A stretch of DNA of 22,601 bases, taken from NCBI GenBank assembly GCA_964554265.1, contig CAZKOB010000051.1:1-22601 (forward strand), read 5' to 3'. The notes below the pieces were generated by a model. It saw only the letters and a list, made by a program, of their open reading frames with translations, made no database searches and was not told where the DNA came from. The stretch is from RGIG8745 sp964554265. Lineage in GTDB: Bacteria; Bacteroidota; Bacteroidia; Bacteroidales; Bacteroidaceae. Both the position numbers and the translations under genes were made by a program. How positions within the stretch are numbered: position 1 is the first letter of the stretch; every line of letters starts with the position of its first letter. Of this stretch, positions 8,299 through 15,952 are shown one piece after another.

Positions 8299-9507
8299 TC
8301 ACTCTATCAGTCCGTCCAAATATTTCTGCAAATATTGCTCAACATATCCGACCTGCCAATAGTGCGCCGAACGGTTCTTGTCAGGGCGTTCCTCGTATTC
8401 CTGCCCCATCCTTTCCGAAGTATATTTGAAATAGGAAACCATACTATATTCCCAGTCAAAATACTCAGGCAACCGTAAACGGACAGCACCCTTCCGCTTC
8501 TGCCTCCGTCCACCAAAAGGAATCGCAAAATGAAAACCGGCATTATGCTCTCCACCTGTCAGAATACCATAAAGCCCTATTGCATATTCTCCCAAATGGC
8601 GCGTACAATCGACTCGTACCCCATAATCGCCGTATACGAACCTCCCTGCAGACAAACTACACTGCAGCTTCGTAAACCGTTCATAATAATCCGCCTTGAA
8701 CATAAAATCAAATCTGTCAGGCCTCTCTATGTTGTAGCCGTCATCATCCACAAGAGCATCTCCCATAAGCCCGAGCCGCAAAGACACATCAAGACTTTTT
8801 GTTACATGACATCCCACACTTGCATGCAAACCGACTTTATCGTACAAGAAGAAACCTCCCGCCACATCACCATACCATCTGCCCTTCCTGTCTCTGAATT
8901 CCTGCCGCAAACTTGCAACACCAAGATGTATATACGTATCCGAACTTCCACCGGCCACATTCCATGCCACAGGGAATATCGGCTGGACCGTTATCCTATT
9001 GCCCTTCCATAATGTAGTCTCAAACGAAGGCGCAAGACTGACGACAAACTCACACAACTTGTCAAAGCGATGATTGTCCACAGACACCATCGGATAAAAC
9101 GTGACATCGACCTTTCCTGCCGTATTACAGTTCTGCTCCGTATCGCTCAATTTTGACATCACCTCCTCCACCCTATAGTCTACACCAACCTTCCAGTCGC
9201 CATTTTCACAACAAGCATGCACATGGATTTCCGGTATTTTATATTCAAGCACCACAAGCTCAAAGTTCTTCATGTCCGGATAATCTGCCGCCAATTTCTT
9301 CAAAGCCACTCCAGCCCCCCTGAAAGTGCCACGGTATGCAGCCGCCTCCACAGCGGCATATACCATCCCGTCAACGACTTTCACCCTGACATTCTCAAAT
9401 CCCATTTCCTTCAAAGAAATTGCAGAATCGGATATAGTGCCATTGACCGCATGTGCCACCACAATATTCAGAATAAATGCAAATATAACTATCAACCTGT
9501 ATACCAT
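8299..9507 (-). CDS. YjbH-type exopolysaccharide outer-membrane protein, C-terminal half
   Basis: This 402-aa protein has its own signal peptide (MVYRLIVIFAFILNIVVAHA, residues 1-20). A periplasmic segment (about 25-130) precedes a long beta-strand-rich part with alternating aromatics. That part resembles the C-terminal portion of YjbH/GfcD, an outer-membrane protein of exopolysaccharide or group 4 capsule loci (RLPEYFDWEYSMVSYFKY near 345-362). E. coli YjbH is a single protein of about 700 aa. Here the upstream gene supplies the N-terminal half. The two genes are in different frames and 4 nt apart. The separate signal peptide argues for two real polypeptides rather than a sequencing frameshift. 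Confidence 0.72.
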   Translation of the reverse strand: MVYRLIVIFAFILNIVVAHAVNGTISDSAISLKEMGFENVRVKVVDGMVYAAVEAAAYRGTFRGAGVALKKLAADYPDMKNFELVVLEYKIPEIHVHACCENGDWKVGVDYRVEEVMSKLSDTEQNCNTAGKVDVTFYPMVSVDNHRFDKLCEFVVSLAPSFETTLWKGNRITVQPIFPVAWNVAGGSSDTYIHLGVASLRQEFRDRKGRWYGDVAGGFFLYDKVGLHASVGCHVTKSLDVSLRLGLMGDALVDDDGYNIERPDRFDFMFKADYYERFTKLQCSLSAGRFVYGDYGVRVDCTRHLGEYAIGLYGILTGGEHNAGFHFAIPFGGRRQKRKGAVRLRLPEYFDWEYSMVSYFKYTSERMGQEYEERPDKNRSAHYWQVGYVEQYLQKYLDGLIE

Positions 9508-9511
9508 ATTG

Positions 9512-10225
9512 CTAATATCTTATTGTATATTGGTAGCTGACTCCGGCACAAATGCCTGTAAACTCACGCGTAAAGCACATCAGATTAAGATGCTTAAACA
9601 ACAGCACAGAAGCTCCTATATTAAAACCGCGCGTATCATATTCCGCTATGACACTTGCATCCCTTATCGCCTCCGGACTAAAGCGTATTCCGCCAAGCAC
9701 TCCGTCATACGCATCACCTTTGTCGAAGGCCTTCGCATATCCCAGAGTCACCCCCAAGCATCCGAAGCCGCCAAGTGGAACATTCTTGGTCACCACACCA
9801 TAGACTGCCGCATAGTTACTACTGCCATGGTCCGAATAAATATCATTGACACCTACAACCACAGAAGGCCTCCAGCATCCCTCTCTCTCTTTAAGGGGGC
9901 GCAAGCGCAAGGTCGTGGATCTGTCTTGCTGATAAAATCCCGTCTTGCCGCCTTTACGCGTCTTCAAGAGTGTCTCCCTGAAAGTTATCTCCATAAACGA
10001 GAAGGGCGTAAAATCGATATAATATATACCCGTATTGTAATTGAAACGATCAGAAAGCAAATTCTTCTGCACAAGACTCGCACCGCCCTTAAATGTTCCG
10101 GCCGCATACATATCTGCAGACGGCACATTCATCAGCCCGGAAGTTCCTAACAGCTGCTGTGCTCTACACACCACACATCCCGACGAAAAAGCGACAGCAA
10201 CCATTATAGCTCTGATATTCAACAT
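9512..10225 (-). CDS. YjbH-type exopolysaccharide outer-membrane protein, N-terminal half
   Basis: The start is placed at ATG 10225 (237 aa). The frame extends to a TTG at 10288, but the ATG begins a normal signal peptide (MLNIRAIMVAVAFSSGCVVCRAQ). The mature protein opens with LLGTSGLMNVPSADMYAAGTF, the characteristic YjbH N-terminal signature (G-x-x-G-L-x-N-x-P-S-A). Beta strands with repeated GxxxxG spacing follow, as expected for an outer-membrane barrel. The chain ends in YQYTIRY with a terminal aromatic residue. It is first in a minus-strand operon with the C-terminal half and a lipoprotein. The role is probably capsule or exopolysaccharide export, from family knowledge. Confidence 0.78.
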   Translation of the reverse strand: MLNIRAIMVAVAFSSGCVVCRAQQLLGTSGLMNVPSADMYAAGTFKGGASLVQKNLLSDRFNYNTGIYYIDFTPFSFMEITFRETLLKTRKGGKTGFYQQDRSTTLRLRPLKEREGCWRPSVVVGVNDIYSDHGSSNYAAVYGVVTKNVPLGGFGCLGVTLGYAKAFDKGDAYDGVLGGIRFSPEAIRDASVIAEYDTRGFNIGASVLLFKHLNLMCFTREFTGICAGVSYQYTIRY

Positions 10226-10355
10226 TATACTATGGAATATATCACCCTTCACTATTATTTTTCGTATATCAACAAGGGATTTATACAAGTATTTACAACC
10301 GATGTGGAAGCAATCCCCTTTTTAATCCTCCACTTATACATCTCTGAATTTTTGG

Positions 10356-10363
10356 CAAATTTA
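10356..10363 (-). promoter_or_regulatory. Candidate -7 box for the YjbH operon
   Basis: On the minus strand this reads TAAATTTG, matching TAnnTTTG. It lies 130 bp upstream of the ATG at 10225, so transcription would start near 10349 with a leader of about 120 nt. A good -33 element is not seen at 19-21 nt spacing. Confidence 0.4.
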
Positions 10364-10534
10364 AGTATTTTATTCCAATATGATTTGCTATTTTATATTT
10401 TTAACATCAATTCTATATATTCTTATTCCATCGTAACTACATGGTAGCGCAAGGCTTTGAACGTGACATGTCCTTGACATCCCGGTTCGCGTGTCAAAGA
10501 TACTATATTATATTGGTGCCTACACAAGAAATGC

Positions 10535-10570
10535 CACAGAATTTTACACAGAATTTTACACAGAATTTTA
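10535..10570 (+). repeat. Three exact tandem 12-bp units
   Basis: CACAGAATTTTA occurs three times head to tail with no mismatch (10535-10546, 10547-10558, 10559-10570). It lies in a non-coding gap outside the left inverted-repeat arm. A 106-codon open frame crosses it (10441-10761) and would read QNFT three times, but that frame has no other sign of being a gene. The rest of 10226-10699 shows only AT-rich sequence and the candidate YjbH promoter box. Confidence 0.85.
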
Positions 10571-10672
10571 CGCGAGTCCGGTTTTTAAGAAAGTCCTGTA
10601 AAAAGTTAAGTAATCTTGCAAGTGTTTTTTCAGGTGTTTTCACAGAATCGTCTTATAATAATAATGTAAACG

Positions 10673-10715
10673 GTGTATTCACAAAATCACAAATAATAAG
10701 AGTCTGTGAATACAC
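10673..10715. repeat. Perfect 11-bp dyad at the outer edge of the left repeat arm
   Basis: GTGTATTCACA (10673-10683) and TGTGAATACAC (10705-10715) are exact reverse complements separated by 21 nt. The second half is the first sequence shared with the right repeat copy, so the dyad straddles the outer boundary of the left arm. It could be an end structure or a simple hairpin. Confidence 0.65.
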
Positions 10716-11433
10716 AAGCAAAATCAGCAGAGTTTTTAAAGGCATTTCTTCCTTTTTTTGATGATAAGTCCACCCATAGCGGACGGAATCTTATTAACAT
10801 AATTAAGATTCATTTACATTTGACTGTTTGTTGAATTTGGAGTCTTTTGTTGATAAATGGTTGATAATCAAGAGAATGCTATTTTGATAAAACGGTGCGG
10901 TTTCAGATGCAAAAGGTACAGGTTGTGACAAAATAGGATGTACTGATAATCAGTAAGTTATAAAATTAATTGTCCAAGATTCCTGTTTTTCGCTGCCGGA
11001 ATCCGTCTTTGTTTTTCGTGGCACTGAAAATCCGATTAACGTTTTTTAAGGAATAAATTTGGACAACACCGGATTTCAGCCCGAAAAACGGACTTTTTCA
11101 AACCCGTTCACCTTGAAAATAAATTTCGTTCACCTTGAAAGTTTTTTTACAAGGCACTTTAAAACCATTTTCAAGGTGAACGAATTTTATTTCCAGCGTA
11201 CTCTTTTTTCAGACGATACACGCGCGAATGTGAATAAATGTATCTTTTAAGCACACAATTTGTATTATTTTTACATTTGGAGTTCAAAGCCTGAAAACAG
11301 CCTTAGAATCGCACAAACGGAACTTCGGTGAGGTTCGGACGATTTTATGCGATTCTGCGAGGCCTTGGATTTTAACATTTCAGATGCTCAAAAAAAGGCT
11401 TGATTTTTATGATAAGCAGACGGTGTGACGGTG
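10700..11433 (+). repeat. Left arm of a long degenerate inverted repeat (non-coding)
   Basis: This 734-bp segment aligns end to end, in reverse complement, with 21755-22517. It begins GAGTCTGTGAATAC (matching 22504-22517) and ends GTGTGACGGTG (matching 21755-21765). Identity judged by eye is roughly three quarters, with small gaps. The longest exact block is 39 bp (11142-11180). No reading frame is conserved between the copies and both are full of stops, so this is a non-coding dispersed repeat. It contains the stem-loop at 11106-11192, the odd palindrome ACTGATAATCAGT (10942-10954) and further TGATAATCA-type motifs. No transposase is associated. Confidence 0.9.
11106..11192 (+). repeat. Stem-loop core of left arm with three TTCACCTTGAA motifs
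   Basis: GTTCACCTTGAAA occurs directly at 11106-11118 and 11128-11140, and inverted at 11169-11181. The motif is itself a dyad, TTCA-N3-TGAA. The segments 11117-11140 and 11169-11192 pair at 23 of 24 positions around a 28-nt loop. The same architecture exists in the right arm at 21997-22083. It could be a protein-binding site or a structured transcript. Confidence 0.85.
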
Positions 11434-11554
11434 GGGATGACCGGACCGGTTTATGAGGATGCCGGCCTTGTTGCCACATGGCAGTCGGACAGATAAAAAA
11501 GGTATATATATACGAGAGTTTTGAGAGGTTTTATATCAAAAACATCATGACTGA

Positions 11555-11642
11555 TCGACCGGTCGACATTTCATCTGAAAAAGAAATATTTATAAAATTT
11601 ATTGAATACGGATCAAGACAGAACATACCCAAATACGGGTAT
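11555..11642. promoter_or_regulatory. Two dyads upstream of the porin operon promoter
   Basis: TCGACCGGTCGA at 11555-11566 is a perfect 12-bp palindrome. ATACCC (11625-11630) and GGGTAT (11637-11642) form a 6-bp dyad around 6 nt. Both lie in the 300-bp gap between the left repeat arm and the operon promoter and could be regulator sites. A 68-codon open frame (11478-11684) also covers this gap, but it shows no recognisable domain or ribosome-binding context. Confidence 0.35.
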
Positions 11643-11736
11643 CAAAGCCGACAAATTGAGTATCGGAATCTCAAAAATAAGTAATATATTAACATCCTTT
11701 TCACAGAACAGAGGTATAGTTTCATAAAAAAAGAGT

Positions 11737-11768
11737 ATTGTCACCATCACTAATAAGCCCTAAATTTG
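11737..11768 (+). promoter_or_regulatory. Bacteroidetes-type promoter of the porin-imelysin-DHOR operon
   Basis: The -7 box TAAATTTG (11761-11768) matches TAnnTTTG exactly. It lies 20 nt after ATTG (11737-11740), a 3/4 match to the -33 TTTG. Transcription would start near 11775, giving a leader of under 20 nt before the ATG at 11792. No Fur-type site could be recognised. Confidence 0.72.
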
Positions 11769-11791
11769 CAAAAAATTAAAAAGGCAAAAAG

Positions 11792-13117
11792 ATGAAAACA
11801 GGCAGACTCCTTAATGGTGCAACATTTGCAGCCGCATTGATTGCAACAAGCATGGTCAATGCACAGGAAACAAAAGATTCCATTGAATACGGAGGATGGA
11901 ACCGGTTCCGTGTAGGCGGATACGGAGAAATGGTGGCAAATTTCAAAGATTACGGCATCAACCGCTTTTACGGCAATTCAGAAGGAAATACGAAAATAGA
12001 CAGAAACACCATAAGTATTCCGCGTTTTGTTCTCGCATTTGACTATAAATTCAATTCCAAATGGATTCTCGGCGCAGAGCTTGAATTCGAAAGCGGAGGT
12101 ACAGGAGCAGCATACGAACTTGAAAACAAGGAGAACGGTGAATACGAGCAGGAAGTGGAAAAGGGAGGCGAAGTGGCACTGGAGCAGTTCCACATCACAC
12201 GTCTCATAGTTCCTCAATTCAACATTCGCGCCGGACATATCATTGTGCCGGTAGGCCTGACCAACTCACACCATGAGCCCAACTTATTCTTCGGCACTTC
12301 GCGTCCGGAAGGCGAAACCACCATTCTGCCTTCCACCTGGCATGAAACAGGACTTGAATTTTTCGGGACATTCGGCAGAGGATATGCCACATTCGACTAT
12401 CAGGCAATGGTTGTGGCAGGTTTGAATGCCAACGGATTCGACCGCAACACATGGGTAGCATCCGGAAAACAAGGCTATTTCGAGGATGACAACTTCACCT
12501 CTCCCGGCTATGCATTCCGTCTCGACTGGCGCGGTGTACCCGGACTGCGTGTAGGAGTTTCATATTATTTCTGCAAAGACGCATCGGCCAATTCCGACAA
12601 GCCTCAGACATACGGAGACTTTACCGTACCCGTAAGGATATATTCCGCAGACGCACAGTTCATCAACAGATATGTCACGGCAAGAGGCAATGTGCTTGTG
12701 GGGAATCTCGGCAATTCAAAGAAGCTGAGCGACATGAACGGACGCCTCAGCAACAGTTCCCCTTACAGCCGTACCACCCCTATCGCCAAGAAAGCGGTAA
12801 GCTATGGTGCGGAAGTCGGACTGAATCTTCAGGGAATATTCAATGACGACCGCGTACCGGTCATCTATCCTTTCGCACGCTACGAATACTACAATCCGCA
12901 GGAGAAGGGAGAAGCCAAACAGGTCATGGAGAAGCGCAACCGGATAAGCATGTGGACAGCCGGACTCAACTGGCGCGCACTGCCCAACCTTATCGTCAAA
13001 GCAGACTATACCACCAGACAAGTGGGATGCGGCAAGGTGTTCGGCACAGGTACATACAACAGCGAGAATGAATTCGCCATAGGTGTAGCCTACACCAGCT
13101 GGTTCTTCAAGAAATAA
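11792..13117 (+). CDS. Outer-membrane porin-like beta-barrel protein
   Basis: This 441-aa protein has a signal peptide (residues 1-25, ending MVNAQ) and then a beta-strand pattern throughout. It contains RFRVGGYGEM, a Gly-rich first strand, and FNIRAGHIIVPVGLTNSHHEPNLFF, which resembles the phosphate-selective porin (OprP/OprO) family and related Bacteroidetes barrels. The chain ends AYTSWFFKK, a terminal aromatic strand with two extra lysines. It is the first gene of the plus-strand operon and lies 35 nt before the imelysin gene. It may act as channel or receptor for whatever the downstream lipoproteins process. The barrel call is solid; the substrate is unknown. Confidence 0.82.
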   Translation: MKTGRLLNGATFAAALIATSMVNAQETKDSIEYGGWNRFRVGGYGEMVANFKDYGINRFYGNSEGNTKIDRNTISIPRFVLAFDYKFNSKWILGAELEFESGGTGAAYELENKENGEYEQEVEKGGEVALEQFHITRLIVPQFNIRAGHIIVPVGLTNSHHEPNLFFGTSRPEGETTILPSTWHETGLEFFGTFGRGYATFDYQAMVVAGLNANGFDRNTWVASGKQGYFEDDNFTSPGYAFRLDWRGVPGLRVGVSYYFCKDASANSDKPQTYGDFTVPVRIYSADAQFINRYVTARGNVLVGNLGNSKKLSDMNGRLSNSSPYSRTTPIAKKAVSYGAEVGLNLQGIFNDDRVPVIYPFARYEYYNPQEKGEAKQVMEKRNRISMWTAGLNWRALPNLIVKADYTTRQVGCGKVFGTGTYNSENEFAIGVAYTSWFFKK

Positions 13118-13152
13118 AGAAAACAATAAAAACAATAAAAAATAAAGACAAG

Positions 13153-14319
13153 ATGAAAAAACAATTCTTCTATGCGGCCCTGTTCGCTATGGGCCTGACA
13201 ATGACATCCACATCATGCAACGATGATGATGACCCGATCATTAATGAGGATGATGACCCGATCATTGTGATCGATACCCACAATATCGACTACTCTTCGG
13301 AAAATTCCCTAAGCTGGCACAACTACATGATTAACGTGGCAAGTCTTCTGAAATCGGATGCAGCAACACTCTATGCATCATGGAATGACAGCTATGAGGG
13401 AGGTGAAAGCTTTGCAGCAGCTTTCAAGACACATTCAGGAATTTCCGGTACGACAAGTTTTGTAGGATGTATAGAACAGATTATAGACGGATGCTGCGAT
13501 ATCGCAAGTGAAGTAGGTCAGACCAAAATCGGCGAGCCTTATGACTATTGGAGGAACAAGCAATATGAACAAGCTGTATTTGCCGTTGAGTCATGGTACA
13601 GCTGGCATTCACGTGACGACTATACCAATAATATCTATTCGATCAGAAATTCATATTATGGCAGTCGCGACAAAACAGTCGCAAGCAATTCACTCTCTGC
13701 ATTAGTAAAGAAAAACAATCCTGATCTTGACACAAGAATAAAGGAAGCAATTGAGAATGCCGCTAATTCAATCCAGGCTATCCCTCAACCTTTCCGTAAC
13801 AACATTGCTTCTTCGGAGACAGTAGCCGCAATGGACGCATGTTCCAGTCTTGAAGAAATATTCAATAAAGATTTGAGAGGTTTTGTACAAAACTGTCAAG
13901 AAGCAGAACTTCAGACAATCGTAGAGGCATACGTTGATGAGGTTATTCTTCCGACATATAAGGATTTGAAAGATGCCAACGAAACACTTTATAATGACAT
14001 TGTTGCATTCACAAAGAAGCCATCAGACGCGTCATTCGCAAAAGCAGCGGCAAGCTGGATCAATGCGCGCCAGCCGTGGGAACAGAGTGAGGCATTCCTT
14101 TTCGGACCTGTAGATGCACTCGGACTTGACCCTAACATGGACTCATGGCCTCTTGATCAGGAAGCTATCAAGAATATGCTCAGCTCCGGCGAATTTGATG
14201 ACCTTAACTGGATCGACGGTGATTCGGACGACAAAGTAGAAGCCGCACAGAACCTTCGCGGTTTCCATACATTGGAGTTCCTTCTTTTCACAAACGGAAA
14301 ACCGCGTACGATAAAATAA
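13153..14319 (+). CDS. Imelysin-family (M75) lipoprotein
   Basis: This 388-aa protein has a lipoprotein signal peptide (MKKQFFYAALFAMGLTMTSTSC, lipid-anchored at C22). An acidic linker follows that contains a duplicated 8-residue unit, DDDPIINE / DDDPIIVI. The imelysin domain is helical. Near the C-terminus, GFHTLEFLLF contains the family's GxHxxE motif (G370, H372, E375), preceded by RQPWEQSEAFLFGPVDALGLDP. Imelysins are iron-regulated envelope proteins (IrpA/ICMP/EfeO-like group). Peptidase activity is doubtful, and metal or heme-iron handling is more likely. It sits between a porin and a di-heme oxidoreductase, a pairing seen elsewhere with imelysins. Confidence 0.9.
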   Translation: MKKQFFYAALFAMGLTMTSTSCNDDDDPIINEDDDPIIVIDTHNIDYSSENSLSWHNYMINVASLLKSDAATLYASWNDSYEGGESFAAAFKTHSGISGTTSFVGCIEQIIDGCCDIASEVGQTKIGEPYDYWRNKQYEQAVFAVESWYSWHSRDDYTNNIYSIRNSYYGSRDKTVASNSLSALVKKNNPDLDTRIKEAIENAANSIQAIPQPFRNNIASSETVAAMDACSSLEEIFNKDLRGFVQNCQEAELQTIVEAYVDEVILPTYKDLKDANETLYNDIVAFTKKPSDASFAKAAASWINARQPWEQSEAFLFGPVDALGLDPNMDSWPLDQEAIKNMLSSGEFDDLNWIDGDSDDKVEAAQNLRGFHTLEFLLFTNGKPRTIK

Positions 14320-14353
14320 CAAACAGTATTACAATCTTGTGTATACACAGAAA

Positions 14354-14390
14354 GTGTAGGTGAATATCTTTATAGGAATTTCACCTACAC
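14354..14390 (+). terminator. Hairpin after imelysin gene, weak terminator or attenuator
   Basis: GTGTAGGTGAA (14354-14364) pairs perfectly over 11 bp with TTCACCTACAC (14380-14390) around a 15-nt loop, then ATTTTG follows. The short T-run suggests partial termination. This would lower expression of the five downstream genes relative to porin and imelysin. Confidence 0.55.
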
Positions 14391-14414
14391 ATTTTGACAT
14401 TAAATGGAGGGGTA

Positions 14415-14455
14415 GTTGTTCTTACCGAACATCTGCCATAAAAAGAAGCAACAAC
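14415..14455 (+). promoter_or_regulatory. Second leader hairpin upstream of the di-heme oxidoreductase
   Basis: GTTGTT (14415-14420) with a following CTT can pair with AAG and AACAAC (14450-14455), 20 nt before the ATG at 14475. With the hairpin at 14354-14390 it gives the 155-bp intergenic leader two stems. No known riboswitch fold was recognised. Confidence 0.3.
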
Positions 14456-14474
14456 ATCATGATTTAAAGGAAAT

Positions 14475-15908
14475 ATGAACGTAATACAGAAAATATCTCC
14501 ACTGCTGATAGGTGGACTCATTCTATTCAGTTCGTGTGAAGAAGACGGAATGGATGTGCGTGATGTCGATGTGCCTGAAGGATATGCGCTCTCTGCGGGC
14601 ACATCGACCATCTTCATCAATTCGTCTTTTGCATATGACTCTCCGGCAGACTGGTTAAGCGGAACATACGAAAAACGTTTCAACAGAGGAGACAAATTGT
14701 ATGATGACGCACGCAGCAGCAGTAACGGACTTGGCGGAGGTCTCGGACCGGTATATGCCGGATATTCATGTGGAAGTTGCCATAGAAATGCCGGACGCAC
14801 CAAACCTGCATTATGGAGTGACGGGGGGTCAGGTCCCTACGGGTTCTCAGCCATGCTCATATACATCACCAGACGAAACGGAGCATTTTTCCAGAACTAC
14901 GGGCGAGTACTCCACGACCAAGCCATATATGGGGTCAAGCCTGAAGGCAAGCTGAGCGTAGAATGGCACTATGACCAATTCGAATTTCCGGACGGAGAAC
15001 CCTACGAGCTATGCTATCCGACATACTCCATCAGCGAATGGTATGCCGACAGCATACGTCCGGAAGACCTGTTCTGTACAGTCCGCATACCACTGCGCCA
15101 TGTCGGCATGGGACAAATGATGGCAATCGACACAAAAGAGATAGAAGCTCTGGCAGCCAAAAGCAATTATCCAGAGTACGGAATCAGCGGACGGTGCAAC
15201 TACATCATGGAACGCGGAGTGCTGAGTGTAGGACTGTCGGGCAACAAGGCGCAACATGCAGACCTTACGGTTGAACTCGGGTTCTCTTCAGACATGGGTT
15301 CGACAAACAGCCGCTATCCGGAAGAGATTTGCGAGGGTCAGACACAAATGACAGACGGAAGCATGATGGGACTGCTCTATGACAAACTGGATGTCAGCAC
15401 CGAAGATATGGAAAACGTAGACCTGTACATGCAAAGTCTTGGAGTGCCGGCGCGACGAAACGTAAATGACCCGACAGTAAAACGCGGTGAGGAAATGTTC
15501 TATCAGGCAAAATGCCATCTGTGCCATACCGTCACACTGCATACACGTCCACGAGGCAGTACACTGCTCAATGGCACCCAGCTCACATGGCTCGGCAGCC
15601 AGACAATTCATCCTTATTCCGACTTCCTGATTCACGACATGGGAAGCGAAATCATGGGGGTAGGACTTAACGACAACTACGTAAGCGGACTCGCCCGCGG
15701 AAATGAATGGCGTACAACTCCTCTATGGGGAATAGGACTTCAAAGAACAGTCAACGGACACACCTATTTCCTGCACGACGGACGTGCACGCAATTTCACA
15801 GAAGCCATCATGTGGCACGGAGGAGAAGGAGAAGCATCAAAAAATCTGTTTAAGAAGATGCCGAAAGAAGATAGGGATGCTCTGCTCAAGTTCCTCGAAT
15901 CATTATAA
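14475..15908 (+). CDS. Di-heme oxidoreductase lipoprotein (DHOR, formerly DUF1111)
   Basis: This 477-aa protein has a lipoprotein signal peptide ending LILFSSC (C21). It carries two heme c attachment motifs: CGSCH at residues 99-103 (in YSCGSCHRNAGRTKP) and CHLCH at 347-351. The C-terminal part, TPLWGIGLQRTVNGHTYFLHDGRARNFTEAIMWHGGEGE (about 415-453), is the most characteristic DHOR block. It contains H434 and H448, which may be ligands. The family is related to di-heme cytochrome c peroxidases and MauG, and this member is predicted to be an envelope-exposed oxidoreductase. The native electron donor and substrate are not known. It depends on heme ligation, supplied by CcsBA at 19250-21367. 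Confidence 0.92.
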   Translation: MNVIQKISPLLIGGLILFSSCEEDGMDVRDVDVPEGYALSAGTSTIFINSSFAYDSPADWLSGTYEKRFNRGDKLYDDARSSSNGLGGGLGPVYAGYSCGSCHRNAGRTKPALWSDGGSGPYGFSAMLIYITRRNGAFFQNYGRVLHDQAIYGVKPEGKLSVEWHYDQFEFPDGEPYELCYPTYSISEWYADSIRPEDLFCTVRIPLRHVGMGQMMAIDTKEIEALAAKSNYPEYGISGRCNYIMERGVLSVGLSGNKAQHADLTVELGFSSDMGSTNSRYPEEICEGQTQMTDGSMMGLLYDKLDVSTEDMENVDLYMQSLGVPARRNVNDPTVKRGEEMFYQAKCHLCHTVTLHTRPRGSTLLNGTQLTWLGSQTIHPYSDFLIHDMGSEIMGVGLNDNYVSGLARGNEWRTTPLWGIGLQRTVNGHTYFLHDGRARNFTEAIMWHGGEGEASKNLFKKMPKEDRDALLKFLESL

Positions 15909-15952
15909 TGACCTACAAAATATTTACAAAAATACAAAAACCAAGATTCAAG

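Noticed and set aside
9326..10150. 274-codon open frame on the plus strand
   Set aside because: It is antisense to the YjbH pair, which show signal peptides and family signatures. The translation looks compositional.
10535..10570. CRISPR-like array
   Set aside because: The units are 12 bp and directly abutting, with no spacers, and there are no cas genes.
10441..10761. 106-codon frame with three QNFT repeats
   Set aside because: The repeats come from the 12-bp DNA tandem. There is no promoter, ribosome-binding context or domain, and the end runs into the non-coding repeat arm.
11478..11684. 68-codon frame between the left arm and the operon promoter
   Set aside because: No recognisable domain and no upstream promoter. 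It overlaps palindromic regulatory-looking DNA. It could be real, but nothing supports it.
15908..15952. Alternative start of the second porin at the TAATG overlap with DHOR
   Set aside because: It would place 15 mostly basic and polar residues before a normal signal peptide. The ATG at 15953 gives a standard exported protein.
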